A stretch of 64,000 nucleotides of DNA from Gliomastix tumulicola (lineage: Eukaryota; Ascomycota; Sordariomycetes; Hypocreales; Bionectriaceae): NCBI GenBank assembly GCA_001599755.1, contig BCHX01000001.1:2542001-2606000 (forward strand), written 5' to 3'. Shown here one piece after another: positions 44,301-57,700 of this stretch (its first letter is position 1; each line of letters starts with the position of its first letter). A program made the translations under genes and the position numbers. The notes beneath the pieces are model-generated. The model was not told the origin of the DNA and did no database searches. It saw nothing but the letters and a program-made list of their open reading frames with translations.

Positions 44301-46717
44301 ATATCTCCCATCCCAAGGGCTAATGCAGAATGATGATTGCCATTGTCCCTTGTTGGAACAGCGCATCCGTGTACGGCCTCGTACAGCTGAGGTCGAGGGC
44401 AGCTTGCCTTGAAGTCGCCACCTTTCCCCCGTTGTCCCGAGGGTTGCCTTGCATGGCGCATGCTCACTGCGTGCTGCTGGTGTTCGCATCCGTCGTTGGG
44501 CGTGTCGGATCCAATGGAGACGATTCATGTGATGGATACCATGCAGCGGCATGCGTCGACCCCAACTTCAACCTCCCCTGCACCACGATCCGCATACTCG
44601 TACGAGGAAATGGAGCGGCTGTTCCGTCCCAAAACGTTACGAATCGACAGACACGAGCAGCACAGAACAGAAAAAAAAAGAGGAAAATGCCCAAGAGACC
44701 GCCTTCCCACCCCCACAAAGCTTGTCCGGTCTTGACAACGACCGAGGGCATGGGGCCACATGCTCGTTGCGGAAATGATGAACCAATCTTTTCTGAAACA
44801 CCGTGCCATACCGTCCGCGGAAATGATCGGCAATATGGGCAGAGCACAGCTCCAAAATTCCAACCCTCGAGCCAGGGCTGTTGTGGGTGTGGCAGGCTCT
44901 GATTGGGGGGGAGTGGAAGGCTTCTCCTCCTCGAGTCCTCCTCACCCTTCCTCCCGTGATGAGATTCCCAACATGACCGACCCAGTGGAGTGCGTGTAAT
45001 TGCCTTTTTCACCCATCACAAGCCTGCCGGGCGTACAGAAAGTGTCTCCACTGCAATCAAGGCGGCTCATTGCATGCTACTACGGAGTATTATCACGTTG
45101 AAGGAGCTTCGTGATCAGACGAGACACCTACAGCTATCCCAACACCCAGCGTACAGGCGGACCTTTATCCCGCCCTGCCTGCGCGTAATATCAGAGAGAG
45201 AGAAAAAATTCAACGAACCCTTGCCTCCCAGGGAATCATGCCCCCCTCCCACCAGCCAGCCCAATGAAGACCCTGTCCCTCGCTTTGCCTCCCCCGGTCC
45301 CTCTGGCTAGCGACCCCCATCCGTCAAGCCCGCCCTCCTATCCAATCCCAGGAATCGCTCACCCATCCATCTCGACGATTGCGTGGCCATGATCAAGATG
45401 CTCTTCGTTCTGGGAAGGAGGACCTGTGGCATGTGGAGTCCATGACCCTGAACCTCCGAGATACGGGCTGGCTGTACTCGTTCGGTATTAGAATTTTGGG
45501 GAATCTGCTTCAGATAGGTACAGCCGGGAGTGTGTGTGTCTCGAGATGCCAGTGGCTCGTCAGACCCCCCCCCCTCACCACCTTTGCGAATTTTTTCACA
45601 CGTCCTTTCAGCTCTCCTCCCATCCCGCCATGATAGGCTGTTTTCCGGGAGAGGGGGGAAAGCTCCACCCCCCCTTTTTCCTCTGTAAGCCGTAGGGAAG
45701 CCCATTCGAGTTCGCCCGCCCGACTCAATGTTGGTTTGGCCGCCGCTGGCAGCGAGGACATGGCAATTCGGAATTCCCATCTCCTAGGCTAATGCCGTGG
45801 GAGGGACTCTGGTACCACCGGTACTGGTAGCTAGGGAACTTCTGTCACGGGAGCACGTGGGAATATCAGAAGTCAAAGTCTCTGCATCAATTCTGTGTGT
45901 GAGAGAGAGAAAAAGTGTGTGTGTATGCTCATATATTGAATGCATGGCTTGTCTGGCCAGTGTTTCGATATCTGGGGTATATCATCATCGCAATATCATA
46001 AGAATAATCGTACAGCCAACCCACACCACCCTCTCACGTGCCCTATCAGGCCCATGCCTTTCTTTGTCTGCAGAATTTGCCTTGTGTGATCATGATCGTG
46101 TAAACACAAAACGCCCCAGTGGTGACCATCTCTTGCCGATCAGCCAGCGTGGCGAGATCTATTGTTCCTTTTTTTTGTTTTCCGGATCTCTTGTCGGCCT
46201 TGTCCCTCCTGGGGGGTGGAAAGAAACCCTTTCGTAAGTGAAGGTCCTCCGTACTGACATTGTAAGAATACATCAACGCCGAAACGCCTTGTGTGCGTGG
46301 GTATATGTTTCCAAAAAAAAATCCCAAATCTCCCAGAGGTGTGTGCACCCAAATCTGCACACACTCCAAAGCGATGGTAGGGTCTCCAAGTCAAGTCCAC
46401 TCATGAGCATGCCTTCTCAAGAGTGCTGATAAAGGTGCATTCCGTGCGCTTTTGCCCCCGTACCGCATGATCCCTGGAGAATCTGCGCAAGGGTGTGAAA
46501 AAATCAAACGAGGGCTTTTCCTTTGCCGAATCCAATCCGCCTATTGTTAAAATTGGCCTTGGCCCAAATATCCGCCGAGAAAAACCGCTTGTGCGAAACG
46601 GGTGTTGATGGGTATTATCTTGACATATCCAGGTCAAGAGAGTGTAAAGGACGTCGTCAGTCCAAGTAAAAGAGTGGGTTGGCACCATTCGTCTAAAAAA
46701 AAAACCAATGAATCGAA

Positions 46718-46737
46718 GGTGCGGTGCGGTGCGGTGC
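46718..46737. repeat. (GGTGC)4 microsatellite
   Basis: Four perfect GGTGC units about 155 bases past the stop codon of the flbC-like gene, in its likely 3' UTR. Confidence 0.85.
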
Positions 46738-46892
46738 GACGAAGCGCTGGCTCTGTCTCCTGCCGAGCCACGCTGAGTTCCCCACCGTAGGGTCGGTTGA
46801 GTGGGAATGAGGGGAAACATGCCGAATTCTTGGCCATGCAAGAATCGAGCGAAGTCAAGTTCACGACTCAGTCGTCTTCAACATGAGGTCAT

Positions 46893-48137
46893 TCAGTCTG
46901 ATTGGTGGTCCTCGGAACCAGCCTCAGACCTGGCTTCGCCTCGGTGAACTTTGCGGTGACGTCGCAGGTTCGAGACAACGGAGAAGTGTCGTCCACAGCC
47001 CTCAACTTCACAAGCAAAAGCTATCATCCACGTCAGTAATGCCGTCCACAAACAAATAGCTAGATGAGTTGGTACGTACGCTTCTCTCCGGTGTGGCTGT
47101 ACATGTGCGTCTGCAGCGAGCTAGGTCGAGTGAATCGCTTGTCGCAGACCTTGCACTTGTGCTTCTTCTGAGTGCTCGACGAGACCTTGGAGCTGAACTG
47201 GCTCATCATAGACTGAGGGGCCGGGGGCATCTGGGCACCCATGAAGCCATGGGGCCGAGGCAAGGTCCGCGAGTTGACGGACTCGATATCCGAGCCGGCA
47301 GTTGAATAGTCGGATACTGAGTCTCCGTAGTAGGAGCTGAAGTTGCCACTGGATGAGATGGACGAGCTCGTCGAGTGTGTCGAAGGGAAGCCATAAGAGT
47401 CGACCGACGATCGGTCAGTGCGGCTGCCATAGATGGGACGGGGAGTCTCCTGGCTCATGGCGAGCATGCCGTGGCTCGCGTCGAGCGCGTCAGCGAAGCC
47501 TCGTCGCTCATCAGCGTGCTGCTGCTGAAGACTACGAAGGTAGTCCGTTAGTCTCATCGTGTTAAAACCCAAAGTCTGAACGAATCACTCACGATGGTGC
47601 ATATTTGCTAGATCGCTCTGCGTCCAGACCGAACTGAGATGGGCGGATCGGTGCCGGAGCATAGCCTAGGCTATCATAAGATGCGCCCGACGTCGCGAAC
47701 TGTCCACTGGCAGGAGAGGCCGAGGTCGAGTACGAGGTTTCCCCGTAGGGTCCAGAGGTTGGAGGCAGGCGGTTCAGGCTGAGGATGTCTGCACACGGCG
47801 TCAGCATGTATGAACCACGGTGGCAACCATGGTGAGAAAGGAGGGTGCACTTACCTGCTGAACTGGTGACCGGCAGTGAGCCAAAGGAAGGAATGGTTGA
47901 GCCGCCAGTAGGGCCACCGGGTCGACCGATGGGAGGCTTGGTAGCCAAGAGGCCGGCCGTCAGGTTGGACGGCTGCTGACTGCCTGGCACATACATGCTG
48001 CTGCTGGGAGCAGGAGCTTGTGGAGGCGAGGAAGAGGACGACCAAGGGTTGGTGAAGGAGGGGGGCGGATTATGGTACTGTTCGAGATTCATGGCTGATC
48101 CAAATCGATGCTGTGGCGAGTCGAGGGTCAAAGTCAT
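46893..48137 (-). CDS. flbC: C2H2 zinc-finger transcription factor, FlbC-like conidiation regulator
   Basis: FlbC-type factors switch on asexual sporulation, acting upstream of brlA in Aspergillus. Exons on the minus strand are 48137-47855, 47788-47593, 47531-47080 and 47020-46893, with introns of 66, 61 and 59 nt in matching phases. The 352-residue product (A. nidulans FlbC is about 354) has a Ser/Pro/Gly-rich N-terminus and two C-terminal C2H2 fingers: C286-x2-C289-x12-H302-x3-H306 and C314-x4-C319-x12-H332-x3-H336, joined by TGEKPF. The third intron falls exactly in this linker. Finger helices read RPSSLQTHMYSH and SVVSNLRRHRKVH. The start at 48137 is the first Met; M16 (48092) is an alternative. 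Sordariomycetes carry related paralogues, so orthology to FlbC itself is likely, not certain. There are 6.6 kb of gene-free DNA upstream. Confidence 0.85.
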
Positions 48138-48552
48138 GATGCGTCAAGGCTGAGTCCTAGTGATGAGGTTGTCGAGCGGCCTGATGAGGTCGTGAGCACT
48201 CGACGTGTGGTTGATCGTGGCAGTGTTTCCTGTGGACAAAATCAAAGCGACCAAGAGAAAACTGATAGCTCTCTAAAATTGCCGTGTTATAACAGATTCT
48301 AAGGCGGTTATGTCTGTATATGTTCTGCGTGTTGTCAAAGCAGGCTGATTCGAATCGCTTGTGGATGAGAATGGTGTAAAGTTTGGAGATAGAGGAACAA
48401 GATTGTTGATCAAATGCGGGATCCCGACTAGAAGAGAAGCCAAGTCGGTAACACAGATCAGAGACAAGATCCCCGGTCCAGCTTTTCAAGAGATGAACGG
48501 AAAGTTCAGGTCGGATCCAACGTGGGATCAGCGAAGTCTTAAGTGCCCAGAC

Positions 48553-48592
48553 TTGGGTGCTTGGGTGCTTGGGTGCTTGGGTGCTTGGGTGC
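48553..48592. repeat. five-copy 8-bp tandem repeat (TTGGGTGC)
   Basis: Five perfect direct copies of TTGGGTGC plus a partial sixth, about 415-455 bases upstream of the flbC-like ATG, so possibly inside its 5' leader or promoter. Confidence 0.95.
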
Positions 48593-50336
48593 TTGAATTG
48601 ACGTGCGTCAGGGCCAGTTCCAGCGACAGTGGGAAGCGGGTGGCCAGCGCAATGTTCCCCGACGCTTTAGGGAGGGAAAGAGGTGTGCCGGCCACAGTCG
48701 AAGTGATCGGCAGCCCGATGTCCCTTTAGCGAAGGCCGCAGGCCCGCAGGAGCCAGGGTTAAGGCGATGGGGTGCCCTCCGTGTAAAGGACTAGTACAGG
48801 GGAGTAGAGTGTACATACGTCGTCAGTGGAGACAGTACGTGTGCCTCGTACTGTATATACAGTGCAGCGTCTGGCATCCTGGATCCCAGGACACTTTGAG
48901 GACGGCCGGCGTGGTATGTGTCCGTGGGGTCAGGGGTGGCCCTTCTGCTAACGGGCATCCACCAGCTAGGCCGACTGGGACAAGCTAAATTACCACCCAT
49001 GTGCAGCACTGGCCACCAGAGTCCCAGATCGTGCAAAGATCAGCAAGCGTCGGGAGTTGCGATTGATGGTGATGCTAGTCGTGGAAAGTGAAGTGGTTGC
49101 CTCGCGGACACACACGAGCCTTGCACCAAGGTAGTGTAGGTATCGCTCCGTGCGCCACTTGGCCGATGGACGGGCGATGCAGGCTGGGTGGCCGGTCCAG
49201 GGCTGGGAGCTGCGTCTGTCTTCATTTCCCGGCGGTCGGTGCAAGCAGGCAGCAGGCAGCAGGCGCAAATTCATTACCATCAGGCTGAGCGCAACGAGTC
49301 GGCAGCGCAGTCGGCAACCCAGTGGTGGGAGCACTGTGCAGGGTTGCCTCACCAAACAAATGAAAGTGGACATCCTTGGTGGTGGCATATTTCCCCAGAG
49401 ACAGAGACAGAGGCCGAGAAGGGCGAATCGAAGCAGAGGCGTGAGATGATGTCGACGGTGGGGTGGTTGTGTCTGGTGTCTGGCGTCTGTATCGTTGGTC
49501 TGCCACGGCGTGGGGATAGTGTCAGTACTTTGCACCAGCACTAAACAGTAGCAATAACGCTACAAACCACCCAAGACAGGGGTGTTTTGGTCGACGACAA
49601 GGGGGTCGCAGGGATCCGTGGATGCGTGATGAGGCCTTGCGCGAGTAAGGTCAGAGGTGGTGGAGGAAGACGTCCATACCATTCGTACAGTGTGTGCAGG
49701 CATGTGTGCTGTCTCATTTCTGGCTGGTGGAAGACAACCAGATGGATGGGACTTATGTTTTTAGTCCTTCGCACTCCAACCCTCGGAGGAGCCTAGGACA
49801 GAGATAGGGGCCAAGGGGCCAGCCAGCCAGCCCGCCAGACGGACGGACGAAAAACAAAGACACACCTGCGAGCGCGCGCGAATTGAATCCCGGTGTCACA
49901 GACCCCTTATTTGGCCGGTTGCCTGCCTGCCCGACCGGGCTCCTTCTGGCTGAGGTGCCATGCCCTCCGCCACGGGGCGCCACCTCATGTAGAGACGATA
50001 ATCGTGTGGTCCATCTGACAGAAATATTGGAAGATCACCCGGCAGTTGACAGGGCTAATCGCAAATATTGGCTTGGCCTGCGGTACTCATCGACGCACAA
50101 GGCGTGCCTTATATGCAGCCAGGGTCTAATAAGAGATTAAAGAGTTGCCTGACCGGAAGTAATCACGGTATTCACGAGAGTGAGGCGACTGCGATGTTTT
50201 TTGGGGGGAGGGTCAATTGAATTGTCGCAGAGGCCAGCATCATTTCCAGAGGGAAAGAGCAGAGGTACCTCTTTCCAGAGATGGTGCCCACAGGGAAAGC
50301 GCGCCCGGTCTCACTCTTTCCTTCCGCCGCAATTTC

Positions 50337-50361
50337 TTTTTTTTTTTTTTTTTTTTTTTTT
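50337..50361. repeat. T25 homopolymer tract
   Basis: Twenty-five consecutive T in gene-free DNA. It could be the remnant of an inserted poly-A tail read on the minus strand, or simple slippage; no target-site duplication was recognised. Confidence 0.85.
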
Positions 50362-53300
50362 CCAATCCCAGGGACATGATATCCAAACCTCAGGGTGCAT
50401 GTCTATGATGCATTACTGCACTCACCTCAGCTCGCGTGTTTTTCTACGGAATAGGAGGCATGGAGTTGCTCCTCCGTGCAAAAGGATCCCAGTCATGGCC
50501 TCCATACAGCATCTGTTTCTCTATAAGCAACGGGGAGGCTTTGGACCGCAACACCGAGGGGTGGGTCCAGAAACACCCCTGACGTAAAGACGCCCCGTAG
50601 GCGAGTGGCTGACTGAACGACTGGCTACTTCATAACGTGCGGAAATGTGATGATAAGAGCATTCATCTTGGAGACATCAAGTGGGAAAGCTACCTCGGGG
50701 AGAGGGTCGCATGGCCACCTTCGCATTGTGACCTTCTCGTTGTGTTGCCAAGCGCCTCCGGCCAGAAGTCAATGTCACGATGCGACATGACACTCCCTCT
50801 TGACATCACGCACTGGTGCACACCCAATTTCCCGGTGCACAACCCACCCAACTTTATAAATGCTGACGTAGTTGGCTTCGCTCGGTCTTTGTCTTGGGCT
50901 ACACAATGATGACTCTGTCAGGCCTGACGTCTGTCCTCAGTCCTTACCCTAGCCCTCTTTGCGGTCCCCCGGAAAAGCCAAGTCCTGGAGCCAAAACAGC
51001 AGTAGTAGACCCCTGGCCCCGAGTAAGTCCAGCCGTGGGGACGTCTGTTTGATTCATGACATGAAATCATCCAAGAGGCGGAAGGTTTTAGCAACCGCGC
51101 CACAGTGCCGCAACTGTGCAGAGGTGCCATGTACATTTGTCCTCATCATCCACGGAGCCGAACAGAAGTGCCCGCTGGCAAAAGGGACAACAACATCGCA
51201 TCTGTCGTCGCTGGGATGGTGTGTTTCAGAACGCGTACGCCGTCGATCTCACCGTATACCGCTCGGGCCGTCATAGAAAGCTTCCATGTGCGGCGTCCGG
51301 CGTGTCGATCAATTGAGACCTTACCTAACCTTCCAAACTTCCTACCTTCCTGAGGTAAGCCAGTTGCGATTCATGGATGGCCTCACTCCGCTCCTTCCTG
51401 AACCGCGTGCTAGAAGGTTTGGGGCCATCTGGAAGTTACGACGCAGTCGTTTCGATGTGGCACTTTCCTCCCACCGCCATTTGACTAGCAGTAGGGCAGG
51501 CACATGCAGAGGCGACTTCCTCCACATTGGATCTTTCTAGGGTAGACGCATTGGATCAGACGTCTGGAAGAACGACCTTCCCTTCTCGCAGCTCGATTCA
51601 CTCTTCGCTCCAGCCTCGTGCATCGTTCGTCTCTTTCATTTCTCGTATTCAAAAAAAGATGATACTGCTAGCCAACCACCATCCGTCCGCCACTTTAATA
51701 CCGCAACCACGCAGGAGGCTAACACGTTCCGCGTTCCCATTCTGAGACATCCCATCGCCGTCCTCACAATAGGATGCGACGACGCACAGGTCCTCCTGAG
51801 GTCGGCGTTAACTACACCCTGGACGGCGTAGTCAGCGGCCGTTCGACTGTACCGCCCTTCCCCAGCGCCTAACAGTTGACTAGCCTTGCAACGGCTGACT
51901 GTGGACAGAGGGGTCCAACTTGTCCCAAGCTCCGGAACCGGTCGATTCTCTGTCTGCCGGACACCACCCCCCAAGGCAAACATTCCAGCATCGTTTGTTA
52001 CAGGGACAGGCTGGCTGGCAACATGGGACTCGAAGGCCCCTGCTCGCCTGACCCTGCTGGATACTGGGGGGAGAGAGACGTTGCCTTAGCTCGAGCCAAG
52101 AAGATGTCAGAAGGCTGGTAATCTCATCTTGCAGCACGCCAAAATCATCACCATGTCATGGGCGTGAATCCTCCCGGCAAAGGAAAATGAGTTCATCTTC
52201 GCTCAACTCCCGGCTCCCCCTCTGGCTACGGGCATGGGAGGTGCCAAAGGCGCGAACCCCCCACCCGTCTGCATCATCAATTAAAGAGCGGACGGTGTGT
52301 GTATCGTGAAGGGGAGGCTACTCGAGCAGGTGACGAGGACCAGGTACGTTTGCCAGAAATTATCTTTAATCTTATTAGGCCGAAACCGCGACCGGAAGCC
52401 TTATCACCTCCACTCCCAGCAGCGACTGGTCGCAGCATTTCTCCGTACTGTGCAGTTTGTTTGCTTTTCCTCGTGGCAGATCTTGGACAGTTTCGGGAGG
52501 CTTAGGCTCGCTAGCCCACATCATCGACGTAATCCCCATCGCCCCTAGGCCATGGGGGATGTGCGCCTCCCAACGCAACGGTGAACGGACCATGCTTCGC
52601 CGTCATCAGAGCATCATCTGCAGACACCGTGGACTTAATCTTGAGCTCTCAGCAATCTCGAAGGAAGGAGGGAGGAGAGGGGGGAAGCGGTTAGCAAACA
52701 GGCCACAGGTCATCAACATCAACCGGTCAGCCTTCGCCGTACACTTTCCCTCAACTGTGCGTTGGTGAGAACAAGCCTGAGACACCTGGCCAGTTATCAC
52801 ACATCACGTCACTAGCCCTCAGGCTTTTGCCGTGCCCTTCCTCGCCTGTCTCATGGTCTACTTGACATCACCTCACACCCCTTCGCCCTATGAGGCCTCG
52901 CGCCAAGAGAACGGGAGGCGGTATGTCTTGTCATTTCTTCTGACATTACCTCTGCAAATTGCAGGTCTCCTCCCACCTTTGTGCGACCTCGACATCTGTG
53001 CGCCAAACACGCGTATACGTCTATGTATGTCTGACCTGTGAGGCGTGAGCAGAGTAGACGGGCGGTTGTCGCGGGTGATTGATGCCTGACGTAGGAAAAA
53101 CAAAGGAAAAAAAAAAAACACCGACAAACGAGGCAAAAAGGTGTCTCGGCGCGTTAGGACGCCAACTTGCACTGCATGTCTCGGATGGCGTCTTCAAAAA
53201 CGAGCAATACGATGGCCCCCGTCGCTTTCTTAGTGTATTGTGGCGGCGGCCTTTTGTCTTTGTTCTCTCGTGGGGGCTAGGCATCATTTCACCAGCTGAG

Positions 53301-54742
53301 CCCCAAGAAGGTCCCGTCAGCTTTTTGAACAGCGAGCAACCTGGTCGGCTAGGCGCTCTTCAGCCTCAAGGGACCTTTCTGACTCGTCGCTTCCGGTGAG
53401 ATGATTTACGGATCAGCAGCTCAGCCCCGGCAGATGGGCGCCTTAGTCTCCGAGGATCAACCTCAGGATCAGCAGCCAGAAGGGCCGACGAAGACGACGG
53501 AAAGACCATCATCGGTGAGCGAATCGATCTTTTCTACTTAGGCGCCGTGTCTCAGAGCCCAGCCAGCCACCATCTGCCCGGCCAGTACATATCCAGAAGA
53601 ACCGGTAAAGGACGACGGCGACGACGACGAGCGGCAAATGCAGAGAGATGGGACCAACCCACCACACCCCCGTGAAGTCGCCGAGACAAAAGAGACGGAT
53701 AAGAGTGAGTGGTGGCTTTGAGACGGTCTGCGGTAAGACCTTGTCTTAGGTGGGTGAGGGACGGGCATCCGCTGATGATGCTGTGGCGTTTGCTTTTACC
53801 AGGTCGGCGGTGTTGGTGGTGGCCACTGGCCCCCCCCAAACCGACACCCGGCATTCCTTCCCTGCCGCCGCCGTCGTAATCTTCCATGCCATCCGTCGAC
53901 GCACAGGCAGGGCAGAACTGTCCTATGCGTCTCTGGTGTACAATCTGCCCAGCGAGGTGAGATGGCTCAGAATGGCACGGCAGTATGTAATTGCATAGGG
54001 AGCATGCACAGGTGGCATACAAAATAGGCCTCAGGTACCTTAGTTAACGGACTTGTAGTAGCTTCAAGGCATCTTGTTGATCTAAATTACGCTATCGTGG
54101 CGGTCTATTCATCCTTCTCAAGGTAGCCAGCCAACTAACTGTCCCCGTCCTTCGCATTGGGGGAAGCCACATGTCTTCCCCAAACTCCCCTTGCAAGCCT
54201 GACCTTTGGCCAAAGTTGCTGGATATTGCCCTCCACAAATGCCTTCTTGCCTTGAAACCAGCGTGGGAATCAGGCTTGTCCTAGGCCTGGCAGTCTTGGT
54301 GTCGGAGACTGCCGTGATGAATGGTAGTATACATTTTTTTCGAAAAAGGAAAAGAGGTAAGGAAAGAGATGTGGTATATAGACATTAGAAAACAATGGCC
54401 AGGACAGATTGTGTGTGGCCTCTGTGGCAGACAGAAAAAGAAATGGGAAAAGGTCAAAGGAAAAAGATCAAAAGAAAAATCAGTCGAGATGGCGTTCAAG
54501 CGCCATGCGTAGTCTTCATCAAGAAGATTTGTCACAAGGTCGTAATGTGTGTAATGTCAAAGGGAAGTTTGAGTCTGGAAGCTTGCCGGCCGGGAGTGAT
54601 GGGTGCTCTGCCAGTGAAGAGGCAGTATGTCGACCTCGACAGCTGCGATTCCATGCTCCCTATACGCCGATGCCTTCCTGCCTGTCCGAACGCCGTGCTT
54701 GCCTGGTTGCTAAAGAATCAAAGACTGGGGTGTGGTGCTGGT

Positions 54743-57700
54743 TCACACATGCGGTGCACCAGGGCGACCTTTACCCAGCGATTCGAGTAGCTCACGGGGC
54801 GGTATTCTCATAATACCGCTGCCACGATCGTACATGGAGGTCGGTGCTGGCGTGTAGCCCTCGCGACGCTTTCGGAGGCGGTCGAGAAGGATACCACACA
54901 CAACGAGGAGCACAATCAGCCCCAGAGAGATGGCCAGTCCGATGAGAATGACGAAGACAAGGGCAAGGCCTCCTTTGTCGGACTTGAAGAAGTTCTCCCT
55001 CTGCGAGAAGATCTTGGAAATGCTTCCAGGGTTGCGGCTAGAGCTCGTCGTGAGAGCATAAGGCTGGATCGTGGTGCCATTGAAGATAGCTGCTGATGCA
55101 ACGCCAAAGCTATCGATGCCGAGAGAACCAGTAAGCATCAGGACCTGATCTTTGTCGAGCAGGTCATGACTCTCGTGGTCTTCAGTTACAGTGAAGACCT
55201 GGAGTCCACGGACGGTGCTGTCGGCAGAGAGCGGGAGGTCGGCGGTGAGCCACTCGTCGCCGTTGTACTTCATCAGGAAAATGGAATCGTCATCTGATGA
55301 CCTGCCAGCGACCCAGATCTGGTCGTTGTTGTCGGACGCAGGGGTAATGACTTGAACAGGACCCGGGATGGCATCTGAACCAGGATAGTCTTCCCAAGCA
55401 TCATCATCTGGGTTGTAGATAGCCAACGAGGTTGGACCCGTGCTATTAGCCAGGTCGCCACCGACAACCAGCTCTTTCTTGCTAATCCAGAGAAGCGCAT
55501 AAACATCTCCGCCCACATCGCCACCCGGGCGAACCCACGTTGACGAGTCAACGTCGTAGAGGCAGATACCAGGGCAGTCAAGAGACCCAGCGGTTGTGAA
55601 AGAACCGCCAACGAAGACGTCTGAGGAATCGGGACGAGCACTGATAACCGAGACAGTACCATTGCTGCCGGATATCGGGGCAGGCTGTTGGCCAGGCGAT
55701 TTGGAGTCCAGATTGTAGGCAACGATACCACTGACGTCGGTGCCATCGATGCTGCCATTGAATCGACCACCAGCTAGAAGCGTGCTACCGCTGATGCCCA
55801 CAGCAACAAAGACGGCATTAGACTCGATCCCACCGCCTATTCCGCTCACAGCATTGTTGTCATCGCCATCGATGATCACGAGGTTGTCGATAGAAGTGCC
55901 GTTGTCTGACTGGACAGTAAAGCGGCCAGCGAGAATAGTGAGGTTGTAGTCCCCTTCGTCATGGAACAGGCCGGTGACGACACCTGAGACACTGTCATCG
56001 ACAACAGCCTCGCGGCGTCGTAGCTTCTGGGACTCGCTAGACGATGGTGACTGAGATCGGATTGAGACTGGGAAGTTTCCGAGGCCCTCGTCAGTAAGCG
56101 TGGCTGCGCCCGTCACACCCATCTGGGCAGACGAGATGGAGCCAGCATAGATCGGATCATTGTCCGGAACGTCGAGGAGTGCAGTCGTAAGGATGCCGCT
56201 ATAACTAGGAATCGGCCCATCGATATTCTGCAGCCAGTTCTTCTGCGAGGGCACCCAAATGGCAAAGCCGTTCACAGAGATGGCGTCGAAATCACCAAAC
56301 TTGTTGCACTCTGAGAATGTGCCAGTAAAGGTGACGGCGGTCTCGACAGTGCCTGTAAGGTTGATCTGTAGAGGCACGACATGCTGGACCTTGCCATTCA
56401 CGCCAGCTCCCAGAGGCGACCAGGCATCATCGTCCAAGTTGTACGCTCCAATGTGGTTTAAGCCTTCGATAGGATTGCTCCTAGTGTTGTTGAACTCCCC
56501 ACCAGCATAAAGTCGACTTCCGTTGACAAACAGGTCCAAAACTTGGCCGTTCAGACCACCATCCAGAGGTCGCACATCCTCATTGCCATTGATAGCAACA
56601 ATGTTGGCGTGTTCATCCGAAGTAAAGTTGCCACCGATAAAAACCGAGTCTCCTGATGAAACCATCGTCTTGACACCCGTATTAATATCGAAGCTTGCGC
56701 CAAGCTGGTTGATTGCCGAATCCTCAAAATCAGATGCGTCGACAACAGCTTTTTCAGGGTCAAATTCGAACAGCCCGTTCAAACCCCCCGTTGAGTTGGT
56801 CAGTGTGAAGCCGATCCTCTGCGCAACCATGATCTGGCCATCAACGTCTCCATCATCGATGGGCGAGATGGTAACGCTCGGTTTGAAGCTGTCCGAAGTC
56901 CGCTCAATGTACCCAAAGTAGATCTGGTCGTACTTGTCGAAGTTGTTTGTTTGATAGAATACCGACTGGAAGTCAGCACCGTTGGAGCCTGCCGACATGG
57001 TGCCGGTGACGTTGACCCGACCGCGAGATTCGCATGTTGCGTCTGGCTGGCAACCCGGGGTGTACATGTTGACGGAATAGTTTCCTGACTCCCTGATATT
57101 CGGAATGAAGACAACTGAGGCAGATTTGGCATCCGCGTCCGCATTCAATTCGATAGTCAGATACCGAGACGAGCTCTGAAGCGATGGTGATTCCGTCCAA
57201 GGACCAGTGGCGGTAGCTGTCGATGGGAAGTCGATTGAGCGGCAGGAGGGCTCATTGAAGCTAGCAATGGCGTATGAGAATATGTCGTCCTGGAAAAGTT
57301 GAATCCCGTTCAGTCCGGCTCCAGCACCGTACCAATCCGAAATAGCGAGCTGGAATCGGTTCATGCCAACCTTGTTGACAAAATGGAAGTCTTGGAATTT
57401 GATATCGGGGTTGTCGCTAAGAGGGCATTCGCTGGTGCATGTCCTGTTCTGTCCCGATGACGGGTCGACATAGGTGAAGTTCATGATGCCACTGATTGGG
57501 AAAGCGGTGAATCGGAAGGTTTTTGCGCCGCGACCATCCTGATGGGTATTCCACAGCCTGAGCTTAGTAGGCTCAAAGCCGAAGCCGAATTCCGCATCCC
57601 AGAAACCCGGAGTGTCGTCCTGCACAAGCCAGGTGCCGTTCTCGCCTCCGGAGCCAGATGAGCACACAATGTTCTCAGGATCGCTGCCATCGGCAGTGTT

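Larger units (their letters stand above)
39027..46892. other. 7.9 kb gene-free region between sf3b1 and the flbC-like gene
   Basis: Both flanking genes end here (convergent). Open frames up to about 200 codons exist on both strands, often overlapping each other (39741-40346 minus with 39805-40398 plus; 44330-44902 plus with 44464-45012 minus). They encode Pro/Arg/Ser/His-rich strings without a family signature. Simple repeats are a CAC run near 41319-41340, CAG triplets at 43037-43057, and four GGTGC units at 46718-46737. A CCAATCA box is at 42031-42037. I found no domain, RNA gene or terminal repeat. Confidence 0.45.
48138..54742. other. 6.6 kb gene-free region upstream of the flbC-like gene
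   Basis: Extends from the flbC-like start back to the 3' end of rax2. It should include the flbC-like promoter and leader. Simple sequences are a five-copy TTGGGTGC tandem repeat at 48553-48592, a T25 run at 50337-50361, and A-rich sequence near 53096-53118. Open frames (for example 183 codons at 48990-49541 minus, 135 codons at 50180-50587 plus) have no motif and are overlapped by frames on the other strand. I saw no transposon or RNA gene. Confidence 0.45.

Noticed and set aside
44330..45012. 190-codon plus and 182-codon minus frames
   Set aside because: Overlapping, no motif, amino-acid composition typical of random GC-rich frames.
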